DNA of 64,000 nucleotides from Epiperipatus broadwayi. Its lineage: Eukaryota; Onychophora; Udeonychophora; Euonychophora; Peripatidae. The translations under genes were made by a program, and so were the position numbers. The stretch spans positions 1,120,001-1,184,000 of the forward strand of contig JAQFVV010012420.1 in the NCBI GenBank assembly GCA_028023455.1, read 5' to 3'. Within the stretch, counting starts at the first letter, position 1. Each line of letters begins with the position of its first letter. The notes beneath the pieces were generated by a model, which was given only the letters and a program-made list of their open reading frames with translations, was not told the DNA's origin and did not search any database. Positions 48,360-59,984 of this stretch are shown one piece after another.

Positions 48360-50960
48360 ACTTTGCTAATTGATTGATCTTTCCATACCATATATGGAAA
48401 TGTAGGTCAATTTAGTTAAATTTCACTTGGTTATTGATCGGTCCTTCCATACTACATATGGAAATGTAGGTCAATTTAAGATATAACCAAGTGTACTGAG
48501 TTTGAAACAATGGCTGGCCAGAATTTGATCAGATTAAAATCTAAACAAAAATGTGATGGAAACAAAAGATTATGTCTTGTTTTTAGATATGTGCAAAATG
48601 AATAAAATATCTTGTCTCAAGGCAGCATTCTTTAAATAGTTGCATTAAGTATAAATAGCTAAATTTTTGGGCCATCGATACTTGTTCTAAGTTTTATCTC
48701 AGAGTGCTATCATACTTCTTGTCTGTTTAATTGATGAAATAAGTAATGTCAGGGTAAAAGAAATGACTGTTTGTTTTTCCATACCTCTGAAACTCTCATC
48801 TCCCACTCATGATGCCGAAGCCTGAAACATCTGGGCCAAATTTAGTGAATTGTTCAAAGAAGATACTTGCCTGTAAATGAACTTTACATCTCTACCAATG
48901 CCTGTTTCCATCCAAACCAGTCTCTGATCATGATCTGCCGATTACCTGCATTGTCTCAATAAGTTGGCCAAGGTAAAATGTCTACATTGCCGTCAATTAG
49001 TGAACTATTAATTAATCTAACTTTTATTTAAAACTGTAATCCTTTTCTTATTATATTTAATTCTTAAAACCCATTTTGCATAATGCTCAATAATGTCTAT
49101 ACAATTTATTCTAATGCTGTATAAGTTCTTCTTAAATGTTGGTGCAGCAATTTAAATTGAATTTTATTTTTCTCTTAGTTTGTTATTTTGATTTATTTTA
49201 ATATGCCAAGTTAGTATCCAACCCAATGAGTAAATTTAAACCCCACGACCATAGTTTTCTCCTATTAAATTGTTGGAGACGTAAATAGTGTAAACTCACT
49301 TGGTTTTATACCAATTATTTTATATAAAGATGTTTACTCTTAAATGGCAGGTAATGCTTTAATGCCTGTACTCAGCTGCCCTCATTGATTATAAAGTAAT
49401 TCTTTACCTAATCATTGAAATTGATTTGCCAATTTATTTAATTAAATCTCACCAGAAGTGAGTTTAATATTTAATGTATCATCTGCCTATGTGTGATATA
49501 TGATTTTATTTTGTAATTATGTCAAATTATACATGCATTGATCACTTATAGAAATGTAAGGAGATAATTTAGTGATGTGGGAGAAATCAGTTTATTTCTT
49601 TTAGTTTTAGACTCTGACCCATTGTACATTTTATTAGTCATTAGTTATTTGCCTGGGGATGGTTTGTGTTTAGGCATTCCATTACACTGGAGAGCATATT
49701 ATTTTAAACAGGTATTAATTAATTTATCATGGTCATTAGTGACACAAATTATCTATGCTATAGGTATTATAAAGGTATCATTACAGTTGTTTAATTTATT
49801 AATTTTCTTGCTTTGCCATGCACCTTGGGATCTTTGGAATGCTGGGACCCACTCCTAATTATTCCCTCAAAGTAGGTGTTGTTCCTGTTGAGATCAATTC
49901 CAGGCACTTCCAATGTGTAAGTGTATGGGAAAATACAGATAAACCATCCCAACACCCTTGCTTGTGCCACTATTCTTCAGAGATATGTTCTTGGCCATTG
50001 TGCAAACATATTCTCCCTTTTGTGCCACCATTCTTCAGAGATATAACCTTGGCCATCATGCAGGCATACTCTCTTGTGCAACTATGACAAAGCCACCCAA
50101 GAGTATCTTAAGTGATCTGTATGCTCTTAAAATCACACATCATTAACTCTTACTTATATGTATAATGTTATAATAAAACCCATTAGTGTGAATTTGTAAT
50201 ATTTTAAATGAGGATTAAACTACAATGTATTATTGATTATCTAATTAATTTATTCCATAACCTTGGCATGTTAACCACACCAACCAATTTTATATTTGTA
50301 TATTAACTGCATAAACCAATTTTATATATTAATTGCGCAAATCAAATTTTTATATTAACTAAACTGTAATATATAAACCAAATATGTATGTTCATTTGTT
50401 TAACTTGTAATAATATTGTATAGACATTCTACACATATATTTTGTTTCACTTATAATCATTAAACTACTATTTAATCATTTAATAAATTTATATTATGTC
50501 AGTTCTCTGTATTATAGTATTTGTCATTCATTGCCCGGATTTCTAGTATTAATTATTTGATCAAGTTATATTGTTCCCTAATTGAATGGGATTTTCTTTA
50601 GATTATTAATTAACCCCCTTTTGTTTAATGTTGCCTTGAATATTATTATGGCTATCATTATTAATTAATATCAAGCAATAGTCTGTACCTTTCTTTAATT
50701 GTTATATTTCATAGAAATTATTAGTTAATCACTTGAATATATTATTGATTTCCAAGTCTTTGTGCTCACTTTGTTCTCATTGCTGGGACCAGAGTCAGTG
50801 AAAAACTTATAGTAACCTCGAAAACATTGCTCATATAGTCATAGAGCCTGGAGCACAAGCAAATAGGTTAACATTTAGTATTGTTCCCAACCTATGTATC
50901 GTGCACATGCTAGATTGATGTACTTTTGCTTGGATTCTAGGTCTTGTTAAATGAACATAT
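48360..50960. other. Richer-composition island, unidentified
   Basis: The stretch is less AT-rich than its surroundings, with longer open frames (49577-49858, 49818-50087) that have no recognisable domain. It contains two tandem duplications: about 58 bp at 48373/48431 (CCATA..TATGGAAATGTAGGTCA) and about 59 bp at 49963/50022 (ATTCTTCAGAGATAT). A single-frame stretch near 48780 (PLKLSSPTHDAEA) vaguely recalls retrotransposon gag but is not convincing. It may be one or more unclassified mobile elements. Confidence 0.4.
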
Positions 50961-53900
50961 GATTTTGACTGGTACATTATATATATAATATTGAAGCATA
51001 TATATTCTTTTAATACTTATTAGTATAAAAATGATTTGTTTTAAAAGTAAATAAGTTTTATAGTAAAAAAAAATTGGTTGTCTTGAAAATTTATAATTTC
51101 TGGTGTTAGAGATTATTGATTGAGTAGCTAACTAATGATAAACTATTGTTGCTAAATTTCAATTGAGGAAAAGAAATTCAGAATTTCTGTATTACAATTA
51201 CTTATTAAAATATTCTAGTAGTAGCTAAATGGATGGATCTTAGCATCATAATTGATAACCTAAATCAAAGTATGTTAAAGAAAAATGGTCTTAATATAGC
51301 TACTTTAAAGTAAAGACTTCTTCATTGAGAAACAATGAAGGAGAATTAGTTATTAAGATTACCAATTATAAAGAAGCAAGTGATTTTTAATTTGCTTCAT
51401 TCTCTAACTAAAAATAGGTAGGTATTTATTTCTCAGCTGCTGTGGGAAAAAGCTGATTAAAACTGTAAAAATTTCCAGATTATGTTTACTCTAGATTAGA
51501 ACTAGATCATTGGCATGTCAGTTGAAAGTATTATCACCTTCTTAAATTGATTGTAAAGCAAAAATAATAATAATTAAAATGTAGCTCGTGAAGCACTTTC
51601 TATTATCAATTAATTGAAGGTATAATGAATGAAATTGATAAGAAGAACAAACTGATCATTTATTGGATTATAAAAATCAGAAAAACTTTACTGCATCATA
51701 TATTTGCAAGAATATTTCTTTCATTAATAAATAAGTAATAAATTAAATAAGAACTATTAAGAGTAACATTCTGATATTGATTCCGATATGTTTTCTTAAA
51801 ATTTTTGTTTGAATAACTAATAAATACATAGTACTATCTGTCCTAATGACTTCACTTACATCCGTAGAATATTACCAAATTTTTTCAAACAATTAATTAA
51901 ATCTGTAACTTAGCAAACAAACTTTTCAAATTTATATATATAAGGATAAGGGATAAATAATTATGAATAAATCATTCTTGGTAATTTACACATAAAAGAA
52001 CTGTCTTTTCTGAATTATTTGGCTGAGAACTCTACTATTTATCCTTATTATATGTTGCAAATTCTTTAATATTTGAACTATACTATAACAATTACTGCTG
52101 CTGCTCACTACATGCAGATGGCCAATCCCTCTGATAAGATTTTTCTAAATTACTTAAATTTAAAAATAATAGCAATGTGATGGTAAATTAATATTCAGTC
52201 TATTACAATATTTTAAATAACAATTCAAGTATATTTTTATTAGTTATATATATATAATTTGAATGTTTGTTTCTTTGTTACTTAATAACTTCACAAATAT
52301 TGTCCCAATCTTCTTAGATCATACTTTTTTTTTCATTTGCTAATTTTCAAATTTGCTAGAAAGTATTACTTTTACATGATGAGAAATTCTGTAGAGGTCA
52401 CTGTTGTAGAATGTTTCAAATTCTGTTACCGGGACTTTGATTGCATTAGTAATAAATAACTAATTTTTTTTAAACAATTAAAAACCATAAAATAAAAATC
52501 CATAGCTTATGTTTGTTGCGTTATTAAGTAACAAACCAACAAAAAAACTTTTACATTTATACCTATAATAGTTAGATAAGTAAATAGATATGTTTTAAAA
52601 TATTAATCTAAATATTTAAATTTTTTATGAGAAAAATAAATATTTAAATATCACTTGCAACAGCTTGCTTTTATTTCATTGAATATTATAAACAAACAAC
52701 ATTATAGGTATTATTCATTTTCTTTCTGTTTTAACCAATAGTTGCTAATCTTGCTTTTTTTTTTTTGAAAATAAATATAAATTTTTTATAAAAATGTAAT
52801 AGTCGATTAAAATGAATAAAAAAAAAAACTTTTATCATATTATATATAAATTGATTTAGTCTTTATTTGTGAATTTTTATGATTATTAATTTTCTGCAAT
52901 TCTTAAAAATCTTTAATATTATACAATATTTACATATATTCGGCTTTTTTTTCTGCATCAACGAAATATTAAAAAAACAACAACTTATGTACCAATCACT
53001 ATAAATTGATGCATAAACTCAGGTTATGTTTCTGTTCAAAATTGGCTTTAACAGATATCTTTAACAATATCTATGTTCCATCTATTCGTTAAGATTAACA
53101 TAATCATTTGCAACCATCTATATAGTTATTTTTATATTTTATTTATTTTTTTTATCTGCTTTTTTCTATCAAACCATTTTGGGGTCCATAAATTGATTAT
53201 ATTCAATACTAATAATTTTATTAATCTTTTTATCAATTTTTATTTATTAATACTACAATAATTTTTTTAAACCTGTTACCATGATGATGCTACTTTTAAT
53301 CTCTTTTTATTTATATATTTCTAACTTTCTGAATTTCCACAATCATTAATTTATTCCCCTGTATTATTATTATTTTATTTTAAGCTATATTTTACATAGT
53401 TTAATATATCGTAGAATGATAGATTGGAGAACTAAGGGTCTGTGAAACACATTTCAATCCTTTACTTGAATGTCATATGATCTCCTGAGAAACAAACAAT
53501 TAAATTTATTTTATTTTAAGTTATTGAACAAATATATAATGCTACTTTTTAATTGACTCAATTGCATGAACTCAACCAGCTCCGAAAATAGAGATCACTA
53601 TTAACTAATGCTGAAATATAAATTAATGGAGGAATTTATTATTTAGTTTTACTAAAGATTTACTTTGTTACTATATATTTTAGAATACATGTTCCGAAAT
53701 TTAACCAATTTGGATAAAATAATGTTAAATATTAAACTGTTTTCATTTTAAACATATTATTACAATCATTGGTGGTTTTATTAATTCTATTTATTGTCGT
53801 TAAGTTTACTTAATGATCATTATATAAAATAACACATCTGTTTGATTTTTTATGCTAGATGATGTTAAATAAAATCTCGGTCATTTTCTTGATTGGCCAT

Positions 53901-54440
53901 GTTTATCTTTTTTAGATGTGTTCTTTTCAAATATTATATACTTCCTAATGAATTAAATTGCACATAATATGACTAAAATAAGACAATTTTAGCTTGACTA
54001 TTTGTCCTTTGAGTCTAATCAGATCATGTAAGCATTCATTTTCCCTGCTATCTATACACCACAGATCTAAGGCACCAATACTTTCTTAAAATTCATTTTT
54101 ATAATCCAATTTTTATATCCATATATACCAAAGCTTACAATTATATAAAAGTTTATTTTTGATTAATCCAACTTTCAGTTTAATTATTTAGAACTTATCC
54201 TTAAATTATTTAATCTTGATTTATTTGATGTAGAAAAACAGTTATTCGTTGCACATTTAAAACTATCATTAAATTTTTATTAGTCCTATGAATTTTTTGT
54301 CAGAGACATTATCTAAGAGAGAATTAAATAAAGAGTTAACATTTCCATAACATAATAGTTTTATTAATTATATTTAATTATAAACAAACAAAATATATAA
54401 AGTTGTAATTATAAATTTATTAAACGCACATTGATTACGT
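50961..54440. other. AT-rich DNA, nothing recognised
   Basis: No protein motif, RNA structure or second copy of any repeat family was found. Confidence 0.5.
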
Positions 54441-54442
54441 AG

Positions 54443-54608
54443 TAATATTTACTGAGGCTATAACCTCGATAATATGCGTATAAAATGCGATAGTAGGGAT
54501 CTCTACAGGTGTTTTAACCACAAGCTTATGCTATGAAAGAACCTGTAGAGGTCCCTACTATCGCATTTTATACGCATATTATCGAGGTTATAGCCTCAGT
54601 AAATATTA
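54443..54608. mobile_element. Near-perfect palindromic MITE
   Basis: Arms of about 68 bp: TAATATTTACTGAGGCTATA at the left and TATAGCCTCAGTAAATATTA at the right, matching through ATGCGATAGTAGGGAT and CTCTACAGGT with one mismatch. The loop is about 25 bp. It is a snapback DNA element with possible TA target duplication. Near identity of arms suggests recent origin or gene conversion. Confidence 0.85.
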
Positions 54609-54609
54609 T

Positions 54610-55110
54610 TAAACAAAATATATGTAAAATGATATTTGCAAAAAACAAAAGTAAATAAATAAAACAAATTTGCACTATTATTGTAAAGCACAATGTTGTT
54701 AATTATATAATAAAAAAATAATTTCCTCCCCCCAAAAGTTCATGTCAAAAATAACTAAACTTGAAATTTATTCAAGAAAAAATGTTAAGCATATTTAGTT
54801 AGTAAAATACAAACTTAATATGAATATGATTAATCACCAATAAAAAGACACTGTTTGTGCATGCAAGAATTTATTTGTGCTTTAAATTAAACATAAATAT
54901 TTTTTATTTTAAGTTAGTCTTGTTGTCAGCAATAGTTCTCTTAAAAATATATTAATTTAATTTGATGTAATATTTATAAAGTTTTCAACTATTATCCAGT
55001 AAATAATTTCTCAATTCACCTCTATTTCAAATTAAATAATTTATAGTTATAAATAAATAAATAATACTTCTGTAAATAATATAAATATAATATAAAATAA
55101 ATATTAAATA
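54610..55110. other. AT-rich DNA, nothing recognised
   Basis: Spacer between the MITE and the Penelope-like fossil, without supported features. Confidence 0.5.
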
Positions 55111-55111
55111 T

Positions 55112-55357
55112 CGCCTTCAACAACATACATATACATATAATAGAGCAAGAGAAGATGATACAGTTTATTCAGCTTTTTATGTTCACCAAAATAATACAGG
55201 CCATATATCTAGTCCAAAGGATTTTACAATATTAATGCACGAAACAAATGATAAAAAACGCAAGATTAAAGAATCATATCTTATACAAAATTCATCTTGT
55301 GCTATGAATTTGAAATTAACCAGCTTTCTGATTAGTTGTTCCTGGCCAATACAATGA
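55112..55357 (+). pseudogene. Penelope-like GIY-YIG endonuclease fragment, second copy
   Basis: RLQQHTYTYNRAREDDTVYS, then HQNNTGHISSPKDFTIL and NDKKRKIKESYLI align residue by residue with the fossil at 46282 (RLQ.HIYQYRKSKND, SCGHEF..QNIRTV, NDRKRKLKEAWLI). Here the conserved Gln-His is intact. The GIY-YIG start is lost. GAAAGCGCTTGG follows at about 55408, as in the first copy. It is a fragment, so not functional. Confidence 0.78.
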
Positions 55358-56756
55358 AAAGAAAATAGAATTTTTTTACACTGCCTTGATAAGGACTCAT
55401 AAGAGTTGAAAGCGCTTGGAAATATTATTTAGTTATTATTTTATTTATTTATATTAAAGTTACTCTTTATTAACAATTGACATGAATTGTTATTTTATAT
55501 TATAGTTATAAATAGTATTTTTTTCAGATTTTAACCATATTAGTAATTAAAAAAATATAAACTGATTGAAACAAGTTCAAGACCATATTATTTAGAATAG
55601 TTCAAAAATTTGAAATTATTGATATAGAAAACACTTATTGCATAATTTATAGTGAAAATGTTACATTTCACAGTTACATTGTAAAGCAACATTTTGAAAA
55701 AAATACATAAAAATCTTGTTTCTTTTATCAGAAGAAGAGAAAAAAAACCTGTTCAAAAATTCAAACCGTATAAATATCATGCCATTGTATTTAAACCATT
55801 TGTTGTTTGTAAAAACAACATTACAGCTTCTTGTTTTTGCACAGCACACTATATCACATGAAACAACGAACCTTATTTAATAGGAGAGTTTTTAAAAGAA
55901 GCACTTTTAGGATGCAGTACTAACTATCTGCTAATTAAAAAAAAAGATCTGAAAATAAGCACATTAATGAACTACCAATAAGTCATAATAAAGTGAAAGA
56001 TAGAATATTAGGAATAGAAAATATACTTCTTTTCAGATTAATGGCAATTTAGAAAATGCAAAAATGTGTTCAATCACTTTAGATGAGGCACAGACATAAG
56101 TAGTCACACATAAGTCACATTGTTTTTGTCAGATATATAATGAAAGAAAAATTGATAAAATTAATAACTTTAACAATAAAAACTACTAATTTGAATATTT
56201 TTGAGAAATTCAAAAATATGTTTACATAAATGAACATTGATTTGAAGAAAATTGTATCTATACAACTGACAATGCTTTGAAAATGTTAGTGAAAAATGTT
56301 GTATTTATTCAACAACTTAAAACAACATATTATTTAATTAAATTTCATTTTCTCATTTATCAAGAGGCACTATGTGCAAAACAAAGATTGAAAATAATTT
56401 CAAATATAATGCCAGTTGTAAAAAATGCTGTCAATTTTATAAATACAAGAGCTCTCCACAAGTATGAATTTGTCCAATAAATTGAATCTCAATAATTTGG
56501 AGTTTTAATATACAACAATATTCAATGGTTCAATCATAGTCAAATTTTAAATTGGTTTGTAAACTTGTCAAAAGAAATAAAAAATCTTGTATAAAAAAGA
56601 TAATATTTATAATGAATTATGAAACACAGAATGGTTACATGACTTAATATTCTTATGTGATATTACTCAGCATTTCAATGAATTGAATAAAAATACCAGG
56701 ATGTGGTCAAATGGTAGCCTGCTTGAAAAAATTAAAATGTTTTTATCAAAACTTAA

Positions 56757-58074
56757 TATACATCTTTACCCTGCTTAGTGATGGCAATTGGTTCTCCAAA
56801 ACTTATTGTTAAGCAAGAACATGTATTTATAATGGAGGTCTATGGGGAAAAAATTGGTTGGTTCCAGTCGACATAAAACATCCACATTGGTTTCCAAGCT
56901 CAAAGATTTTCTTGATTTTTTCATGGCAATGATGACTAAATACAGTATCTAAAAAAAAGTTTTATATCACTAGGAAAAAAATGCATATTTTCACTGTTTA
57001 AAAAGTACAGTACAGCAAAGAGAAAGAGAAAGTGAAACTAAATTTGAATCTAAGAGTTTTTATATTCTTCCGCAGGTTTTCATCATAATGAAAAAAAAAT
57101 CCATACTGAAGTGCATTTTTTAAAATTTGTATTACACTATTACTGTACATTTATGTCTATTACTTATGTGAAATTATTCAAATTAAAAAACAATGTTTAA
57201 TTATAAATTATTTAATTAAACATAAAAACTTATTACTGTACTCCAGAATAACAAAAGGCTAAATGCATATCGTAAATTAGTCAACTTTAGAAAAATAAAA
57301 AAAATCAACTTATTTTAAAAGAAAAAAACGGAACTTCTAATTTTTTAAAACATACACTGTTTATTTTTTTTTACTGTATATTTTTAGTAATGTAATAGTG
57401 CCCCCCTCCCCGTTTGTGTAGAAAGATTATTTATTAACACTTATTTTAAATTCAATCTGTTTTTCTTTTTAAACTTTTTTTTAAAAATGTTTTTCTTTTG
57501 ATTTGAAACCACTTGAGTGTAAGTAATTAAGAAACACACACATGCAATTTAATATTAGTATTTAGTGTTTTCCTGAAAGTTTGTGATGATGGTATTTTAG
57601 TTGTACTGTTTTCATCATCTAATATAAGTGTTGAATGTGTAGAAAAATTAAACTTTATTTAAATAATCCAAATACTGTACATTATATTTAAATAAAGTTT
57701 AATTTTTCTAAACATTTGACACTTATAGGTATACAGTATTATAGATTCAGTAATTATATATATTTTAAGTTTATATGTTCTATATTTATAATACTGAATG
57801 CAGCACTAACATTGTGTTTTATGAATAAAATATTGTATATGCTATACAGTCATGTACTTTTTCTTTTGGGTAAAATGAATTTAAAATACCTATTTTCTGA
57901 TGTCATCAGTGATGCAAAATTCAAGATGGCTGCCAAAAAAATTTTTTTAAAAATTTTCCTGATCGTTATAGTGAATAATGGATTGTAAATCGAAGTAGTG
58001 AGTGCAAATTGATGATGATCACTATTGTGAAATATCGCTAAGTAGCCAATCGCTAAGTGGGGTAAAGGTGTATA
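56757..58074. mobile_element. TIR element inserted in the hAT pseudogene
   Basis: The left end TATACATCTTTACCCTGCTT and the right end, read inward on the other strand, TATACACCTTTACCCCACTT are inverted repeats of about 25 bp with few mismatches. The hAT coding pattern stops at the left end and resumes after the right one. Length is about 1.3 kb. A TA target duplication is possible, which would suit Tc1/mariner. It holds no recognisable transposase. A family E inverted pair (57573-57735) lies inside. Confidence 0.7.
57573..57735. mobile_element. Family E inverted pair, truncated
   Basis: A minus-strand family E 3' part (from CTGAAAGTTTGTGATGATGG at 57573) and a plus-strand 3' part meet near 57685. 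Both share AAATTAAACTTTATTTAAAT or its complement. Neither copy keeps the hammerhead-like core. As in the other E pair, 3' ends face outward. It is nested in the TIR element at 56757-58074. Confidence 0.7.
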
Positions 58075-58550
58075 TAAAAAGGATTTGAAAGTGAAAGTAA
58101 TGAAGATTTTCCATACTTACAAAAACATTTTTATGATTTGAGAATTTTTGAAAATAGTAACAATACTCAAGAAATTGTATTAAAAATAAGCCAAACTTTT
58201 CTGGAGAGATTTAATCAAGTGAGACACTTAAAAACTACACTGCGATTATTTTGTATCCACATAAAATCAAATTTAAGAACTTAAAATTAAACTCCTTTAT
58301 ATGGTTAGATATGAATAATTGAGAAATGGAATTAGGAGAATTCCAAAGCAGTTTTACGTGGAAAAATAAATTTGAAAATTTTAACTACTTAGAGAAATTA
58401 ATTTCTGAAAATATTATTGACAATAGAAATAAAACAATATAAGATATAACTAAGGTATATGAGCACAGACTTTCACACCATCCACCACTTTCCACTCTAT
58501 CTCATAACACTGATACACTTGAACACATATATGTTGAAAAGAAAATTATC

Positions 58551-58594
58551 ACCAATATACATATTTCATGTTAAACCAGCAATCATCAGTTGGT
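58551..58594 (-). ncRNA. Hammerhead ribozyme, family B antisense copy
   Basis: On the minus strand ACCAA/UUGGU form stem I around CUGAUGA, a stem II of UGCU-type pairing with AACA, GAAA, the UAUGUA segment and UA. The inner stem II pair is weakened by one substitution (AACAU versus AGCAU), otherwise the core is intact. Confidence 0.78.
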
Positions 58595-59302
58595 CCAGAT
58601 TACCAACTCTACACATATATATTCTATAAGTGCTCAGATATATATTAAGATAGCCAATCTTCATATTTTAATGGACAGGCTTCAATCTACTCCACACTCC
58701 AACTCTTCAACTGTCCATCCAATTGAAAATCTGATGATGGAATGCTCAAAGGCCACCCTGAGGCTGAGATTCTTGTCACACCCATGTTGACCATAAGTCA
58801 ATCTGACCCCTCATATATAGGACATAATCCATTTAATACATGTTGCTGGTTTAGCATGAAATATATATATTGGTGATTATTTATCTTTTCAACTATATGT
58901 GTTCAAGTGTATCAGTGTTATGAGATAGAGTGGAAAGTGATGGATGATGTGAAAGTCTGTGCTCATATACCCTATATATTACATATATAGACGCAGGTAT
59001 ATAATAAGTCTGTGTTTCAGTTATTACATAGTAGAGATGCCTTCCCATCTCTTGTATATGTATTAAATGGATTATGTCCTATATATGAGGGGTCAGATTG
59101 ACTTATGGTCAACATGGGTGTGACAAGAATCTCGGCCTCAGGGTGGCCTTTGAGCATTCCATCATCAGATTTTCAATTGGATGGACAGTTAAAGAGTTGG
59201 AGTGTGGAGTAGATTGAAGTCTGTCCATTAAAGTATGAAGATTGGCTACCTTAATATATATCTGAGCACTTATAGCATATATGTGTAGAGATGGTAATCT
59301 GG

Positions 59303-59346
59303 ACCAACTGATGATTGCTGGTTTAGCATGAAATATGTATATTGGT
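59303..59346 (+). ncRNA. Hammerhead ribozyme, family B sense unit
   Basis: ACCAA (59303-59307) pairs with UUGGU (59342-59346). CUGAUGA is at 59308-59314. Stem II is UGCU/AGCA around GGUUU. GAAA is at 59330-59333, followed by UAUGUA and UA. Predicted cleavage is after A59341. A mismatch closes the base of stem II where the 38901 copy has a G-U pair. Confidence 0.84.
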
Positions 59347-59773
59347 GATTATTTATCTTTTCAACATATGTGTTCAAGTGTATCAGTGTTATGAGATAGA
59401 GTGGAAAGTGGTGGATGGTGTGAAAGTCTGTGCTCATATACCCTATATATTACATATATAGACGCAGGTATATAATAAGTCTGTGTTTCAGTTATTACAT
59501 AGTAGAGATGTCTTCCCATCTCTTGTATATGTATTAAATGGATTATGTCCTATATATGAGGGGTCAGATTGACTTATGGTGAACATGGGTGTGACAAGAA
59601 TCTCGGCCTCAGGGTGGCCTTTGAGCATTCCATCATCAGATTTTCAATTGGATGGACAGTTAAAGAGTTGGTGTGTGGAGTAGATTGAAGCCTGTCCATT
59701 AAAGTATGAAGATTGGCTATCTTAATATATATCTGAGCACTTATAGCATATATGTGTAGAGATGGTAATCTGG

Positions 59774-59817
59774 ACCAACTGATGATTGCTGGTTTAGCAT
59801 GAAATATGTATATTGGT
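59774..59817 (+). ncRNA. Hammerhead ribozyme, family B sense unit (last)
   Basis: Identical to the copy 471 bp upstream in all core positions. It lies 193 nt before the end of the element, the distance also seen in families A and C. Confidence 0.84.
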
Positions 59818-59984
59818 GATTATTTATCTTTTCAACATATGTGTTCAAGTGTATCAGTGTTATGAGATAGAGTGGAAAGTGGTGGATGGTGTGAAAGTCT
59901 GTGCTCATACACCCTATATATTACATATATAGACGCAGGTATATAATAAGCCTGTGTTTCAGTTATTATAAGATATAACTGAAA

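Larger units (their letters stand above)
55790..58440 (+). pseudogene. hAT transposase (FAM200/GTF2IRD2-like), interrupted
   Basis: Reading in several frames gives GEFLKEALLGC, INELPISHNKVKDRIL, SITLDEA (first catalytic Asp region), TDNALKMLVKN, FHFLIYQEALCAKQRLK, VKNAVNFINTRALHKYEF, then WLHDLIFLCDITQHFNELN and LLEKIKMFLSKLNI. After an insertion (56757-58074) it resumes EDFPYLQKHFYDLRIF, FLERFNQVRHLKTTLRLF and MELGEFQSSFTWKNKF. These are the landmarks of FAM200/GTF2IRD2/ZBED-type hAT proteins in the right order. Many stops and frame changes make it an old pseudogene. TIRs were not found. Confidence 0.83.
58439..59980 (+). mobile_element. Family B retrozyme array with 13-bp TSD
   Basis: Insertion 58452-59967 is bounded by ATAAGATATAACT on both sides (58439-58451, 59968-59980). 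It begins with an antisense monomer (58452-58842), followed by one partial and two full sense units with a 471-bp period (repeat landmark GCTGGTTTAGCATG at 58845, 59317 and 59788). The 3' terminus lies 193 nt beyond the start of the last ribozyme. The antisense copy ends 142 nt beyond its own. Near-identical units point to a recent insertion. The site lies just downstream of the hAT fossil. Confidence 0.9.

Noticed and set aside
48778-48880. PLKLSSPTHDAEA with IWAKFSELFKEDT, reminiscent of gypsy-type gag
   Set aside because: Contains a stop, is too short, and no protease, RT or LTR pair lies nearby.
49577-50146. Overlapping open frames of 60-93 residues in the richer island
   Set aside because: No domain or motif could be recognised, and part of the sequence is a tandem duplication.
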